A stretch of DNA of 64,000 nucleotides from Anisus vortex. Lineage: Eukaryota; Mollusca; Gastropoda; Planorbidae. The first letter of the stretch is position 1, and every line of letters starts with the position of its first letter. Made by a program: the position numbers and the translations under genes. The DNA lies in the NCBI GenBank assembly GCA_949126835.1, contig OX421506.1, positions 18,358,447 through 18,422,446 on the forward strand. Reading direction: 5' to 3'. This document shows positions 47,201 to 53,819 of this stretch, in pieces. The notes under the pieces were generated by a model. That model was not told where the DNA came from. It worked only from the letters and a program-made list of their open reading frames with translations, and searched no databases.

Positions 47201-48635
47201 TTTAAACAATATTGTATATGTTTCATTCTAATGATAAAAAAAACTAAATTTTATTTTCTTAAATTCAGTAATATGGTTTGATTATGTATTACGTACTCAC
47301 AGGCTGTTAAAAAAAATTAATGCCGTAAGAAATTCAATCTGTATTCTTACAAATTTTGAGAATGGTTATGTTAAATTGTTTTAATTCAAATAAGTAATCA
47401 CTTCAAATAGCTTAGGTATTTATTGGTCACTATTAAATACTAGGCCTACTATTATAAATATACAAATCGTGCCTACAGATAAAGTCATATATAAAAACTT
47501 TACACTAAGAGCATAACATTTTTTTAATATGTACTGCCTCATGCACAGTGCTTTTTTGTGACGGTCGGCACCAGTACGGCGTACCGGCACCTTTTTCAAT
47601 GTGGGGAAAAAATTATTACTTTTCTTGTATTTTAACGTTTATTATTAATTTATTATATTATTAATTTGTTAAAATTGAATTATTTTAAAATTAAATTATT
47701 TTAAAATTGCGCGCAATAAGAATCAAAGTATAAAATGCGAAACTGCTTTAAAAGTTAGGCAATCCATCACTGAGTACCGGCACCTATTTTTTTTACAAAA
47801 AAAGCACTGCTCATGCATATTTATTTTTAAAAGATCAAAGGATCTTGAACACGATATAAAGAAGTTATCTATTTTTAATATTAAAAAAGTATTCATGAAG
47901 TAGTTAAAAACAAATATTTAAATAATAATAAAATAGTCTATAAGACTTGGCTAATAAAATTTGTGAGGAGCAATTAAATAATTGTTTCTGATATTAAAAC
48001 TTTAAAATCATTAGGTCTTAATTATTAACATTTTTTGTTTTGTTAAATCAAAACCAAGAAAAGTGGATAATGTTATGATGGTTACATTACACAGCAAGAC
48101 CCAAAAAAAAATGTGGCCACACCCCTTAAATGCGGATAGTGTGCAGCCAGTAATGTGTGTTGTTTTTTTACCATCTAGGGCCTCCAAGGCTTCGTGGAAG
48201 TTCTCGTAAGAGTCTGAGCGTGCCAAAGATTCTTCATTGTTATCAACTGGTACTGTCACATCTGACTTGAACCCTGAAACTGTAAACAAAGACTATCATG
48301 TATCATCTCATATACACACAAAATGTGAAAATAGGCAAATCTTGCACACCCAAATATGTGTACATAATAAAACACAGAGAACATTTTAAAGTAAACAGCA
48401 GTATATTTTAATAGCCCTCAGGTGGTATACTGATTTAAGCAATTTAAAGATTTTATTTCTTTTGTGTAATTAAAAGAATATTATTCATTTTTTTGTTTTT
48501 AATGAGTATTTATATGATAAAAAGAACAATAACTCTTTAATATACAAATTAATTGAATTGTCTAACCTGAAACTAAAACATCAGAACTTGGTCCAAAAAC
48601 AAACTCTACCTTGCCATGGTCAGGAAACCTTGGAT
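12234..48635 (-). CDS. TNS: Tensin (SH2-PTB focal adhesion adaptor), 5' incomplete, 24 exons
   Basis: Tensin is a cytoplasmic adaptor that links integrin beta tails to actin at focal and fibrillar adhesions. Joined in phase, the exons give 1248 codons plus stop after a partial first codon. Numbered from that codon: the end of the C2 domain (1-23, [13 protein letters not shown]); conserved linker motifs RSDSYENF and GSLYATVAK; a long Ser/Pro/Gln-rich disordered linker; SH2 at about 968-1072, starting WYKPN, with FVIRDS carrying the phosphotyrosine-binding Arg; PTB at about 1107-1242 ([35 protein letters not shown]). The order C2-linker-SH2-PTB is diagnostic of tensin. The phosphatase-like domain and most of C2 are not found in the window and are expected above 64000. 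Every junction is GT-AG and phases agree throughout. The paralogue cannot be assigned; most invertebrates have one tensin. Confidence 0.95.
12553..12743 (-). mobile_element. SINE, nearly full core, in tensin intron 23
   Basis: On the minus strand it reads from a B-box-like region through GAATCTACCCAGATCTGATG, GGTACCTGACTTTAG, GGGTAAAGTAACGG, GGCCACACAATC and TATGCCTTGGCCACAG. It is the most complete copy in the window of the family also seen at 4004, 35142, 50259 and 55158. Confidence 0.72.
12995..13039 (-). CDS. TNS: Tensin exon 23: PTB domain (small exon)
   Basis: 45 nt. It encodes [14 protein letters not shown]; joins are DRRW upstream and [11 protein letters not shown] downstream, both as expected for the family. 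Donor is GTAAGA. Confidence 0.93.
   Translation of the reverse strand: MEERNRWPRNTRRC
13158..13226 (-). CDS. TNS: Tensin exon 22: PTB domain
   Basis: 69 nt. It encodes [20 protein letters not shown] followed by DR. RRHYPVxxVTxCxxDPxxRKW is a hallmark of the tensin PTB domain. Confidence 0.95.
13387..13555 (-). CDS. TNS: Tensin exon 21: PTB domain first half
   Basis: 169 nt. It encodes [37 protein letters not shown] and [19 protein letters not shown]. This is the start of the C-terminal PTB fold that binds NPxY motifs of integrin beta tails. Confidence 0.95.
13556..14060 (-). other. Tensin intron 20
   Basis: 505 bp, no other feature recognised. Confidence 0.7.
14061..14147 (-). CDS. TNS: Tensin exon 20: SH2-PTB hinge
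   Basis: 87 nt. It encodes the short hinge [20 protein letters not shown] followed by AATLLAQGA, which leads into the PTB domain (GAACNV in the family). Confidence 0.93.
14148..14674 (-). other. Tensin intron 19
   Basis: About 530 bp, AT-rich. An open frame on the plus strand (14081-14296) is a shadow spanning the exon edge. Confidence 0.7.
14675..14752 (-). CDS. TNS: Tensin exon 19: end of SH2 domain
   Basis: 78 nt. It encodes [20 protein letters not shown] and then MLPEA; the family has [20 protein letters not shown] here. It closes the SH2 domain. Confidence 0.95.
14767..15104. repeat. 67-bp tandem repeat, five copies
   Basis: Units begin CATTTTCATTATTTGGTAAC and recur every 67 bp (for example 14767 and 14834). 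The array sits 15 bp upstream of tensin exon 19 (minus-strand sense), inside intron 18, close to its acceptor. Confidence 0.9.
15586..15678 (-). CDS. TNS: Tensin exon 18: SH2 second half
   Basis: 93 nt. It encodes [20 protein letters not shown] followed by [18 protein letters not shown] holds the conserved His of strand betaD, and RGCxxEPxFGSL is a tensin-specific SH2 signature. Confidence 0.95.
15930..16058 (-). CDS. TNS: Tensin exon 17: SH2 core with FVIRDS
   Basis: 129 nt. It encodes [20 protein letters not shown], then [21 protein letters not shown] is the tensin version of the FLVRES motif; its Arg coordinates the phosphotyrosine phosphate. [10 protein letters not shown] is typical of tensin SH2 domains. 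Confidence 0.95.
16059..17363 (-). other. Tensin intron 16, with a possible inserted element
   Basis: 1.3 kb. The part from about 16612 to 17212 has a different base composition and weakly inverted ends (TTAA then CGTACAG; reverse end AGTACGGACC next to TTAA). It may be an old DNA transposon. Confidence 0.4.
17364..17447 (-). CDS. TNS: Tensin exon 16: start of SH2 domain
   Basis: 84 nt. It encodes [20 protein letters not shown] and ends ED, the alpha-A helix entrance of the tensin SH2 domain (WYKPxISRExA in the family). It joins exon 17 as REDAIQLLKD. Confidence 0.94.
17448..18190 (-). other. Tensin intron 15
   Basis: 743 bp of T-rich sequence with no other feature recognised. Confidence 0.7.
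18191..18354 (-). CDS. TNS: Tensin exon 15: Ser-rich linker before SH2
   Basis: 164 nt. It encodes [20 protein letters not shown] and a Ser/Pro-rich run ending [11 protein letters not shown], where RRGSLSS is a basophilic-kinase-like phosphosite (inference). It joins the SH2 exon as [10 protein letters not shown]. Acceptor TCCTTCAG, donor GTGTGT. Confidence 0.88.
18604..18695 (-). CDS. TNS: Tensin exon 14
   Basis: 92 nt starting in phase 0. It encodes [20 protein letters not shown] and then [11 protein letters not shown]. Acceptor CAACACAG, donor GTAATG. It joins exon 15 as AGSPPSPGN. Confidence 0.86.
18696..19834 (-). other. Tensin intron 13
   Basis: 1.1 kb. Contains a (TA)n tract at 19046-19085 and a short (GTT)n run near 19542; nothing else recognised. 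Confidence 0.7.
19046..19085. repeat. (TA)n microsatellite
   Basis: About 19 uninterrupted TA units. Confidence 0.95.
19835..19926 (-). CDS. TNS: Tensin exon 13: Gln-rich linker
   Basis: 92 nt. It encodes [20 protein letters not shown] followed by a Gln/Tyr-rich end ([10 protein letters not shown]). Donor is CAG|GTCAGT; the acceptor follows a long T-rich tract. It ends in phase 0 and joins [10 protein letters not shown]. Confidence 0.85.
19927..21195 (-). other. Tensin intron 12
   Basis: 1.27 kb. Holds a degenerate repeat of CATAATACCTAGC-like words (20100-20225) and a LINE tail (20753-20803). Confidence 0.65.
20753..20803 (-). mobile_element. LINE 3' hairpin tail
   Basis: On the minus strand GACGCAATAATCTT..., ATAGAAGGAGCGTCTGTAAT, then TATAAGATAAG. 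GACGC pairs with GCGTC around an inner T/A stem; the TAAGA tail is the simple-repeat 3' end typical of non-LTR elements. Confidence 0.65.
21196..21327 (-). CDS. TNS: Tensin exon 12
   Basis: 132 nt, phase 1 to 1. It encodes [18 protein letters not shown] and a Pro-rich [10 protein letters not shown] stretch ending GVVMP. It joins exon 13 as [10 protein letters not shown]. Acceptor TCACTCTAG, donor GTATGA. Confidence 0.86.
21328..22469 (-). other. Tensin intron 11
   Basis: 1.14 kb, AT-rich, nothing recognised. Confidence 0.65.
22470..22484 (-). CDS. TNS: Candidate 15-nt microexon of tensin
   Basis: Exactly 15 nt lie between CCTCCAG and GTGAGTG on the minus strand. In phase it adds VRIIR between QNS and TPTPSSG, replacing S-A-P by S-V-R-I-I-R-T-P. 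The gene also reads through without it (QNSAPTPSSG), so it would be an optional phase-neutral cassette. The 6-nt donor context is good and the phase fit is exact, but the acceptor has only a short pyrimidine tract. No transcript evidence is available. Confidence 0.45.
22680..22727 (-). CDS. TNS: Tensin exon 10
   Basis: 48 nt, phase 1 to 1. It encodes [15 protein letters not shown]; the junction with exon 9 restores GPATPPF. Proline-directed Ser/Thr sites are evident. Acceptor CACCTTCAG and donor GTAAAA are good. Confidence 0.83.
22728..24730 (-). other. Tensin intron 9
   Basis: 2.0 kb. Contains the pogo-type MITE; the rest shows no structure. The short frames near 23665 and 23991 have no coding character. 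Confidence 0.65.
22961..23375. mobile_element. pogo/Tigger-type MITE
   Basis: Begins CAGTGAACCCT and ends AGGGTTCACTG, inverted, flanked by TA on both sides (22959-22960, 23376-23377). Inside are GCGAAGTAGGGACACC-like and GTTGTGAATCGGAAAATG words typical of Tigger-related MITEs. 415 bp, no transposase. Confidence 0.85.
24731..24878 (-). CDS. TNS: Tensin exon 9: acidic/Pro-Gly linker
   Basis: 148 nt, starts phase 0. It encodes [19 protein letters not shown] followed by a Gly/Pro/Thr-rich stretch. Acceptor TCAAGCAG, donor GTAAGT. It contains an in-frame Met ([10 protein letters not shown]) that could start a short isoform if an internal promoter lay in the large intron upstream; there is no direct sign of this. 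Confidence 0.86.
26000..26204. repeat. GATA/GAGA microsatellite
   Basis: About 200 bp of GATA units interrupted by GA runs. All three minus-strand frames are open as Ile-Tyr-Leu-Ser repeats, hence false ORFs. Confidence 0.97.
27001..27543. repeat. 28-bp minisatellite, about 19 copies
   Basis: Unit TCATGGGTTTTCTCTTTATA plus TTTCATAT, spaced exactly 28 bp (27001, 27029...). A 97-codon open frame through it is a repeat artefact. Confidence 0.95.
27580..27760. mobile_element. Possible SINE-related fragment
   Basis: CTGGGTTTACCCAGCTCTGA and neighbouring TTTCCCCC words resemble the central part of the SINE family in this window, but no full alignment is visible. Confidence 0.25.
27858..27940. repeat. 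Short tandem duplication
   Basis: TCATCCCCACTGAACGTTAG and its following TCACCATCTC occur twice, about 41 bp apart. Confidence 0.85.
28438..28500. repeat. Short tandem duplication
   Basis: TTATTTGGGGAGGGAAGGGG plus CAAAGTTAGA occurs twice in tandem, about 32 bp per unit. Confidence 0.9.
28849..29130 (+). mobile_element. Decayed RTE-like LINE, C-terminal region of RT ORF
   Basis: The translation contains [20 protein letters not shown], then [15 protein letters not shown] and, in a shifted frame, a continuation with [12 protein letters not shown] sequence. This matches the family pattern of FTYLGS followed by RINKARxAFxxLRPIW downstream of the RT catalytic core in RTE-like elements. The frame is broken after 29034, so it is a dead fragment. 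Confidence 0.7.
31398..31475 (+). mobile_element. tRNA-like SINE head
   Basis: TTAGTTGAGCGGTTAGAG fits an A box, and TAGTTCAGCCG about 40 nt later fits a degenerate B box. The cloverleaf does not close, so it is not a functional tRNA gene. Confidence 0.45.
32966..33186. repeat. 35-bp minisatellite, about 6 copies
   Basis: Unit ACCTGACATTTGAGCATATA plus GAACTAACAAGAACA, with one shortened copy. Confidence 0.9.
35142..35295 (+). mobile_element. SINE fragment (B box and core)
   Basis: GGTCCAGGATTTGAATCCTG holds a B-box-like word. CAGTGAGTATACCCATGTCA, GATGGATACCTGACATTAG and GGCAAGGTAAATTTGC follow, matching the core of the copy at 12553-12743 in opposite orientation. Confidence 0.65.
35460..35653 (-). 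CDS. TNS: Tensin exon 8: second LD-like helix
   Basis: 194 nt. It encodes [19 protein letters not shown], a second, weaker LD-like amphipathic helix (LDELEKNL, 35595-35618), then [16 protein letters not shown] and a His/Gln/Ser-rich end. It ends in phase 0 before the 10.6 kb intron, joining exon 9 as [12 protein letters not shown]. Confidence 0.87.
35654..36626 (-). other. Tensin intron 7
   Basis: 0.97 kb. It contains a tRNA-like SINE head and the 49-bp array derived from the exon 7 end. Confidence 0.75.
35737..35815 (+). mobile_element. Possible tRNA-like SINE head
   Basis: GTTGAACTGCAAATGGGATG, then GGTCACTGGTTTAAGCAC, reads like the anticodon arm and T arm of a tRNA-derived SINE. Degenerate. 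Confidence 0.35.
36308..36655. repeat. 49-bp tandem array overlapping the end of tensin exon 7
   Basis: CCTG at 36430, 36479, 36528, 36577 and 36626 marks a strict 49-bp period; two more degenerate units lie to the left. The unit contains the last bases of exon 7 plus its donor, so on the minus strand several units read ACAG|GTAGAA or a close variant. Confidence 0.93.
36627..36801 (-). CDS. TNS: Tensin exon 7: polyproline segment
   Basis: 175 nt. It encodes [17 protein letters not shown], a basic helix and a [13 protein letters not shown] run (possible SH3 or EVH1 ligand). The donor (ACAG|GTAGAA) abuts a 49-bp tandem array built from this exon end, so the intron just downstream carries several copies of the donor. 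The reading frame joins exon 8 as VHRTDLNKDK. Confidence 0.87.
37290..37498 (+). repeat. Left terminal inverted repeat
   Basis: Contains about 13 variants of ACAAAYGCGCACA separated by a few bases; nearly identical to the right copy over its full length, apart from the outer ~17 bp and a few substitutions. Confidence 0.92.
38369..38390. repeat. Poly-G tract inside the foldback element
   Basis: Twenty-two consecutive G. Confidence 0.97.
39308..39516 (-). repeat. Right terminal inverted repeat
   Basis: Reverse complement of the left repeat, same length (209 bp). The outermost ends read GGTTCCGTGACAAACGCGC (left) and GGTGACCAGACATATGCGC (right). Confidence 0.92.
40063..40542 (-). CDS. TNS: Tensin exon 6: Gln/Pro-rich linker
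   Basis: 480 nt, phase 0 on both sides, 160 codons. It encodes [14 protein letters not shown] and then a Pro/Ser/Tyr-rich disordered region with a Gln7-Thr-Val-Gln4 tract, several PxxP sequences and a [12 protein letters not shown] end (proline-directed phosphorylation candidates). Acceptor ATTACAG, donor GTAAGT. The opposite strand has a 152-codon open frame, which is a shadow of this GC-rich exon. Confidence 0.9.
40543..42543 (-). other. Tensin intron 5
   Basis: 2.0 kb, AT-rich, with a tandem duplication of about 220 bp and other short repeats near 41080-41350 and 42060. Confidence 0.7.
41363..41768. repeat. Tandem duplication of about 220 bp
   Basis: TTCATAGGTGTATTCTTA starts at 41363 and 41583; both are followed by GACTGCTGATGGTATATTG, ACGTACATTTAGACC and AAATGAGGAATGTAGC. 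Confidence 0.92.
42544..42852 (-). CDS. TNS: Tensin exon 5: Trp-Leu/Gln helix and basic coiled segment
   Basis: 309 nt, phase 0 on both sides, 103 codons. It starts [13 protein letters not shown], has a Ser/Pro/Tyr-rich part, then [18 protein letters not shown] and a charged, probably helical part ([18 protein letters not shown]). The donor is GTACGT. No defined domain is recognised; the helical part may be a short coiled coil or actin-related segment, which is inference. Confidence 0.88.
42853..44132 (-). other. Tensin intron 4
   Basis: 1.28 kb, AT-rich, nothing recognised apart from short homopolymer runs. Confidence 0.7.
44133..44707 (-). CDS. TNS: Tensin exon 4: linker with LD-like motif
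   Basis: 575 nt, the largest exon. It encodes an Asn/Thr/Ser/Gln-rich disordered linker. The segment [16 protein letters not shown] (about 44500-44545) fits the LDxLLxxL consensus of paxillin LD motifs, amphipathic helices that bind FAK, vinculin or talin helical bundles. Further on it has a Thr-rich [20 protein letters not shown] stretch and several Tyr residues. It is clearly GC-richer than its introns, as expected for coding DNA. Confidence 0.87.
44708..46689 (-). other. Tensin intron 3
   Basis: 2.0 kb, AT-rich, nothing recognised. Confidence 0.7.
46690..46935 (-). CDS. TNS: Tensin exon 3: GSLYATV motif and Pro-Ser linker
   Basis: 246 nt. It encodes [13 protein letters not shown], equivalent to the GSLYAKV motif that follows DSYENF in vertebrate tensins (likely Tyr phosphorylation or SH2-ligand site), then a Pro5-Ser4 low-complexity run. 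The acceptor is TTGCAG and the donor GTTAGT; both phases join exactly with the neighbours (ALDAVDYN upstream, LNSGFGG downstream). Confidence 0.88.
46936..48171 (-). other. Tensin intron 2
   Basis: 1.24 kb, containing the 264-bp hAT MITE; the rest is AT-rich. Confidence 0.7.
47546..47809. mobile_element. hAT MITE with exact 8-bp TSD
   Basis: Starts CAGTGCTTTTTTGTG and ends ACAAAAAAAGCACTG. CTCATGCA occurs directly outside both ends (47538-47545, 47810-47817). GTACCGGCACCT occurs near both ends in the same orientation; left and right arms also share inverted GGTGCCG words. 264 bp, no ORF. Confidence 0.9.
48172..48279 (-). CDS. TNS: Tensin exon 2: SDSYENF motif
   Basis: 108 nt, phase 1 to phase 1. 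It encodes an acidic segment containing [25 protein letters not shown] motif just after C2 is conserved in vertebrate tensins, where it is a likely tyrosine phosphorylation site. Acceptor TTTACAG and donor GTAAAA flank it on the minus strand. Confidence 0.88.
48567..48635 (-). CDS. TNS: Tensin exon 1 in window: end of C2 domain
   Basis: 69 nt, bounded by an AG acceptor after a T-rich tract and a GT donor (minus strand). It encodes [15 protein letters not shown] followed by PSSDVLVS, matching the last beta strand of the PTEN-like C2 domain of tensins (family pattern RFPxxGKVEFVF). It starts in the middle of an Asp codon, so at least one further coding exon must lie upstream; none was recognised up to 64000. 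Confidence 0.88.
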
Positions 48636-48979
48636 CTGAAATGAAAGTAAATAAATTTCATAACAAATGCATTTTCATATGATGATTAATATTAAAATTG
48701 TTTGGTTGTTTTTTGTTTGTTTTTTTCAAATCATGTTCAACACAATGTCACAAGAAGTAAACATATTGGAAAAAAATAAAATATTGTAAAGATAAATAAT
48801 ATATTAAATTTTTTCTCTTAGTCGAAGAAATTCTTTATGATACCATTTTAAAAGTTTTTTCTTTTCAAAACTCCCAAAAACTTGTGCATTGAAAAAAATA
48901 TGTAAATAAAATGAAATAATTTGATGATGTGATTGGAATATCTCAGTGCTGTAAAGATTTCTTTTTAAGGTTTTTGTCT

Positions 48980-49082
48980 ATAACATCAATTTACAAGTTG
49001 TGCTTTGTCTGTTGTGGTTTCTCTCGAATGTCAATTTACAAGTTGAGGTTTATCTCGAATGTCAATTTACAAGTTGAGGCTT
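48980..49082. repeat. Short imperfect repeat
   Basis: TCAATTTACAAGTTG occurs three times within about 100 bp (near 48987, 49030 and 49061). Confidence 0.85.
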
Positions 49083-49195
49083 GTCAGAAATTCCCATTTC
49101 ATTCAATTCACTCTACATATTGCTTAAGATGTTAATAAATAAGATGAGGTTAACCAAGTAAACTTTAAAAAAATCAATAGCTGGATTAATTGTCA

Positions 49196-49262
49196 ACATG
49201 TCAAGAGATCAGACTGTCAAGAGATCAGACTGTCAAGAGATCAGACTGTCAAGAGATCAGAC
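49196..49262. repeat. 16-bp tandem repeat, four copies
   Basis: TGTCAAGAGATCAGAC repeated four times. Confidence 0.95.
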
Positions 49263-49861
49263 TAATAATAGCCTAAGTTGGCAGCTTAAACATTTTTGTT
49301 TATTGGCCACAAGTGTTTAAATTTAAAAAAAAACTAGACCTGACAACTCTTTTATGTAACAACAACAACAACAAAAGTTTGATGAACTATTCTAACAATA
49401 TTCCTTCCTTGAAATGTAATCATGCTATGCCTGGGATTGATTTAACAAAAGACTGGAAGCTGCATGGACTTCAAAAGAAGAATTTAAAAAGCTGCCAGAA
49501 CAGGTATGCAATGTTCCAGCAGGTAGTTCGATGCACATGTTGGAAGCAAGCGATAACCTGTTGACATTGATGGGAACTGTGACTTGTATTTAGTTTAACT
49601 TGGTTGAATTTATGTAAAAGAGGAAGGAGAGAGAAAGACAAAAATAAATAAAGAAAAGAGAAACCAGAAGTAAACATATTAGCAAAAACAATTTTGTATT
49701 ATTTGTGTCTATTCTGGAGTAATTTTATTGAATACTTTTTTTTGGTAAAGCAGTAGAGATGGTGCTTAAATTGTTAAATATATTCCTTCTTTCTTCAACA
49801 AAGCTGCTCATATAAAAAAAAAATGTACTTTTTTGGAAAATTTCGTATTAAGTTCTGTTTA

Positions 49862-49990
49862 ATCCCCTGTGGCATCCGGGTATGGAATGGGATGCCTGAA
49901 CATATTAGAAAACTCAACACCCTATAACGTCATTAAAAACCCTCATCAAAACGCAAGACTAGACTAAAACCTGGGATAAGCATGGGACAT
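49862..49990 (+). mobile_element. LINE C-terminal remnant
   Basis: GTATGGAATGGGATGCCTGA reads VWNGMPE, the WNxLPE motif near the C-terminus of many non-LTR reverse transcriptases; AACGCAAGACTAGACTAAAA follows, as in the copies at 54513 and 55358. Confidence 0.6.
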
Positions 49991-50258
49991 TACACATTTC
50001 TGCACAGAAGGGTTGTCAGTAGCATATAAAATGAATGACGAATGCAAAGAAAATATTGCTTTATGTTGTATAGCCTATAGCATTGTAACTTGTAACAACA
50101 TCGGGGCTCCTTCTCAACTCAGATCTTTGTTTCAACTATTACATTTCTATACGTGTATACATAATTCATTTATTTTCATGATAGTTAGTTCTATGCAATA
50201 CAATGACACGCATTCTCATCTTATGAATTTATTTATTCTGTTTTAGTCGTCAGACTTT

Positions 50259-50369
50259 GGGTAAGTGAGGGCAACAGTGAAATAGAGCTGGCCGCACAAT
50301 CTTCTCTCATGTCGTGGCCAATATCACTGGTGACCTCTGCTTCATCAGCTCTATAGACATTCAAAGTCT
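50259..50369 (+). mobile_element. SINE fragment (3' core)
   Basis: GAGCTGGCCGCACAATCTTC, CATGTCGTGGCCAATATC and CTGCTTCATCAGCTCTATAG match the 3' core of the family at 4004 and 12553. Confidence 0.62.
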
Positions 50370-51447
50370 ACAAATCCTGAAACCATGGTTAACCATGCTA
50401 TGATTCATCTGTGTAGACTGTAGACAAAGTCGTGGGGGGAAATGTTCCTCCTATAGGTTTACGGTTTATCCAAACATCCGTAGCCTCGCTGTTCAAAGAC
50501 ATATCTGACTTCATCAAGGTATATCCGACATAGCGCGGGAAAACACGGTTGGACAAACGAAAAAAAAAAGATGTTTCTTTGAATGGTATATTCAATCTTG
50601 TGTTCCTTTGATGAATATAAAATGTTGCCCAGTTCCATATGCCCCGAATGTAATAAAGAACTATAAATATCAGTTATGTTGTTAAGAAAAAGTTTTTTTT
50701 TTTTTATGCAAGCAAGCAGACGGATTGTAAAATCACTAAATTTCCTAAATATTTCGAGTAAGAAGGTTACCCAAAAATTTTACTAATACCTACCTACAGC
50801 CCAAATAATCTAAATAAAATAATGAGAATGACATAGAAATAAAATAAAAATTTATTTACTTCTTGCATATGCACTTATCTCTTACCCAGTTGCACTGGAA
50901 GCCATGAATATGGAACATGAACTAACATTTAAAACTCGTATCAAAATGGTTTTAAAACAAATTAGAACCCATTCTTTAAACGAAATATAAAATGATCGAT
51001 TAAAAATTAAATGACAGAAATATGACTACGTCCATTGCCCGGGTATTAGCGATAGGCTAGAAACTATTGTTCTTTTTCTTGGGCACTGTTGCATTGTATT
51101 TTTGGTCAAGTAGTTAATATAATACATGACGATATGCATTGCTATATATTTAGATATGGACATGTTTTATATCGCCTTGAGACCATTCATTCTGTAGACT
51201 GGGCTGAAGAAAGTGTCTTTTAGTTGTACGTTATAATAGTAGTTATTATTTTTGAATGAGTGTTGTGTTTGTGTGCTAAATGATTTATTGAAACAGTTGG
51301 TCGTTATTGAAAATGTGTAGCTTTTGGCCTCAACAATATAAATGACCATTATATTTATAATAAGGCAAACAAGACGCGCTTGCTAGACGGTAGACAGAGA
51401 GATTTTCAATAGTACGCGGAAGCCCTCTAATAAAACCAATTCAAGTC

Positions 51448-51541
51448 TCTTCTACAAGAAAATAGCAGGATGTTGGCACGCTGAATGAATTAGAAATCCT
51501 TCTTTGGTACACTATTATCAAAAGGTTGCCGACCGCTGGTG
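51448..51541. mobile_element. hAT-like fragment
   Basis: CTGAATGAATTAGAAATCCT and AAAAGGTTGCCGACCGCTGG match the right half of the copy at 53541-53757. Confidence 0.6.
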
Positions 51542-53540
51542 TAGACGGTGAGAAATGGAAAAAATCTCAAGAACCCATCCATCGTTCATCGACTACCAAA
51601 AGCTTTTCGTATATAAAGAAAGCGCTTTCCAGTATGTCATCTTGCAGTAGACTCTAGTGGGGTATACAGAGGGGGTGAGATCAAAGTATCAGATAGTCCG
51701 TTCTAATAAAATGCTAAATGATGCCAGACTTTGTTGCCGACTTTCATAATTTATATAGGCTACCAGGGCCTGAAATTTTCTTCGGGGCAATAATGGGGTG
51801 ATGAGATTTCATAGAACTTAACGACAATCATTTGGCGATGTGTATGTGTGTATATCAACTACTGTTAAAAATACGAAAAAAAAAGACCTCAAAACACTAA
51901 GGAAAAAAAAAATGCTGGACATCGCGTCCGTGGAAACGTTTACGGATAAGGCACTATTTACTATAGAAGAAAAAAAAATTGGGCCGGAAAGGGAAATGTG
52001 GGGAAGACCAAATCATTGGAATTAAAATTAGTTTCTTACATCATATAAGTTATATGGCTGTCTATTTGTATTCAAATATTACCAGCGAGGAAAACGATCC
52101 AATGAAATCATAGATGTGTTTACTAAAGCCAAAAGCAGTGGGGGAAAAGCACCTAGAAAGCAAATTATTGTTAGTTGTCGAAGACAAAAAAGGCTTCAAT
52201 TTTATCCCACTGATAATGTAATCAGCAGTATATGAAAACCTTCTTTTAAGAACGCAGACAATTTTTTTTATGAATATTTCAGCGAAATTCGCATTTAAAG
52301 AAAATTGATTGGATTCAACATGCCATTTTCATGTGATTGGTGGACATCGGTCAACAGTGTAAGATCCTTAAGGATCCTAAATCTTATTAAAAGACTAGGG
52401 AAAGTGTACATTTAATCGAAACTTTACCAACGGATATATTCTGTTTTTTATATCATGCATAAAGATTGTTTGTTTATTTATGAATATATAGATACAATAA
52501 TGCACATTATAGGCCTACATAGAAACTGTAACGAAAACGCAAACATAAAATGGCCACTGATTTAAAAAAAATGGATTCGATGTAATGTATAGTTTTCCCG
52601 GCCCTTAGCTTTTGCTCAATGTGTTGAACGTGCATAAACGACAGATATACTCGGATCTAGGGGTAAAATACCCAAAAGTAGAAACCCTGAACATAATTGT
52701 CCCAGTTTCTCGCTAGCACTGACATTTAATGCGCCAGCCGTTTCCTGTGTCAATGAAGTATGGCACAACGGACATTAATTATGTAGCTGTGTCACAAATT
52801 GGAGTTTTAATGAGGTTTGAGGTATGTAACAAAATGTCAGACTTTCGAGTATCTGTAGCGTTGTATAATTATATAGTCAGTGCCTTGTGTATAAAAAAAT
52901 GTCAGTTTTTATTGAATAGTAAAGTTTCAAGCTACACTTGCAGAGTTTAAATGCAGGCCTACAAGACTTAAAACGTTTTCTACGTCTACTGCGCACAGGG
53001 AGAGTGTGTGGCGAGCACAATACTCAACAAGCTTTTATTTACTCCAGCGGATGTCTGTAAGACGTTGGGGAATAAATCCGCCATTACCGGATTTAAACCA
53101 GAGAACAAACGGAACGGTCAATCTTGCGCTCTATTAGATCACCACTTCATGTTGTTATTGTTATATTCAATACTGAGTGATCAAATGTATTTCGAACTTG
53201 AAAGGGGCGACTCATTGAAATGATGCATTTCATGCTGACTGGGACATGTTGATTTGATTTGAAATTAAATTTCACGAACTATTTATCAATCCATACAAAA
53301 TTTAAAAGTAAAAGCTCACACATGTAGGCCTACACGCACACATATTTTGTCTTTTGATGTATGCATCAAATGTAGGAATATTTATAAATATTAGGAAGCC
53401 TTCAAACATGTAGATGTATTTTTTTTATGAACAGTCAACATCAATAATTTACAAAAGTACTGTTCTAAATGGAACTTAGTTAAGCTGCGTGAGTACACAT
53501 GAAACCATTGACCAACAACATTATATATTAGTTATTTGAC

Positions 53541-53757
53541 CAGTGGTCGGCAGCCAATAGCACACGTTCCAGACTTGGCACTCATAGCAATTTTCAATGG
53601 CACACCTCCCAACTACACCCCAAATACAAAAGAAATTCAAGCCTTTTATACAAGAAATTGAATGCTTATACGGGTAAATTTTACGTTCTCGGCGCGCTGA
53701 ACGAATTAGAAATCCTACTTTGACACAGTATAATCTAAAGGTTGCCGAATACCGGTA
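53541..53757. mobile_element. hAT-like MITE, about 217 bp
   Basis: Left end CAGTGGTCGGCAGCC, right end AAAGGTTGCCGAATACCGGT (inverted, imperfect). CAGTGGTCGGCAACC is a common hAT end. No clear TSD remains. Confidence 0.62.
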
Positions 53758-53819
53758 CTAGGATTAGTCCACTATGAATGAAGACTATTAAATCGTCCTG
53801 AGTCTATAATATGTTTATT

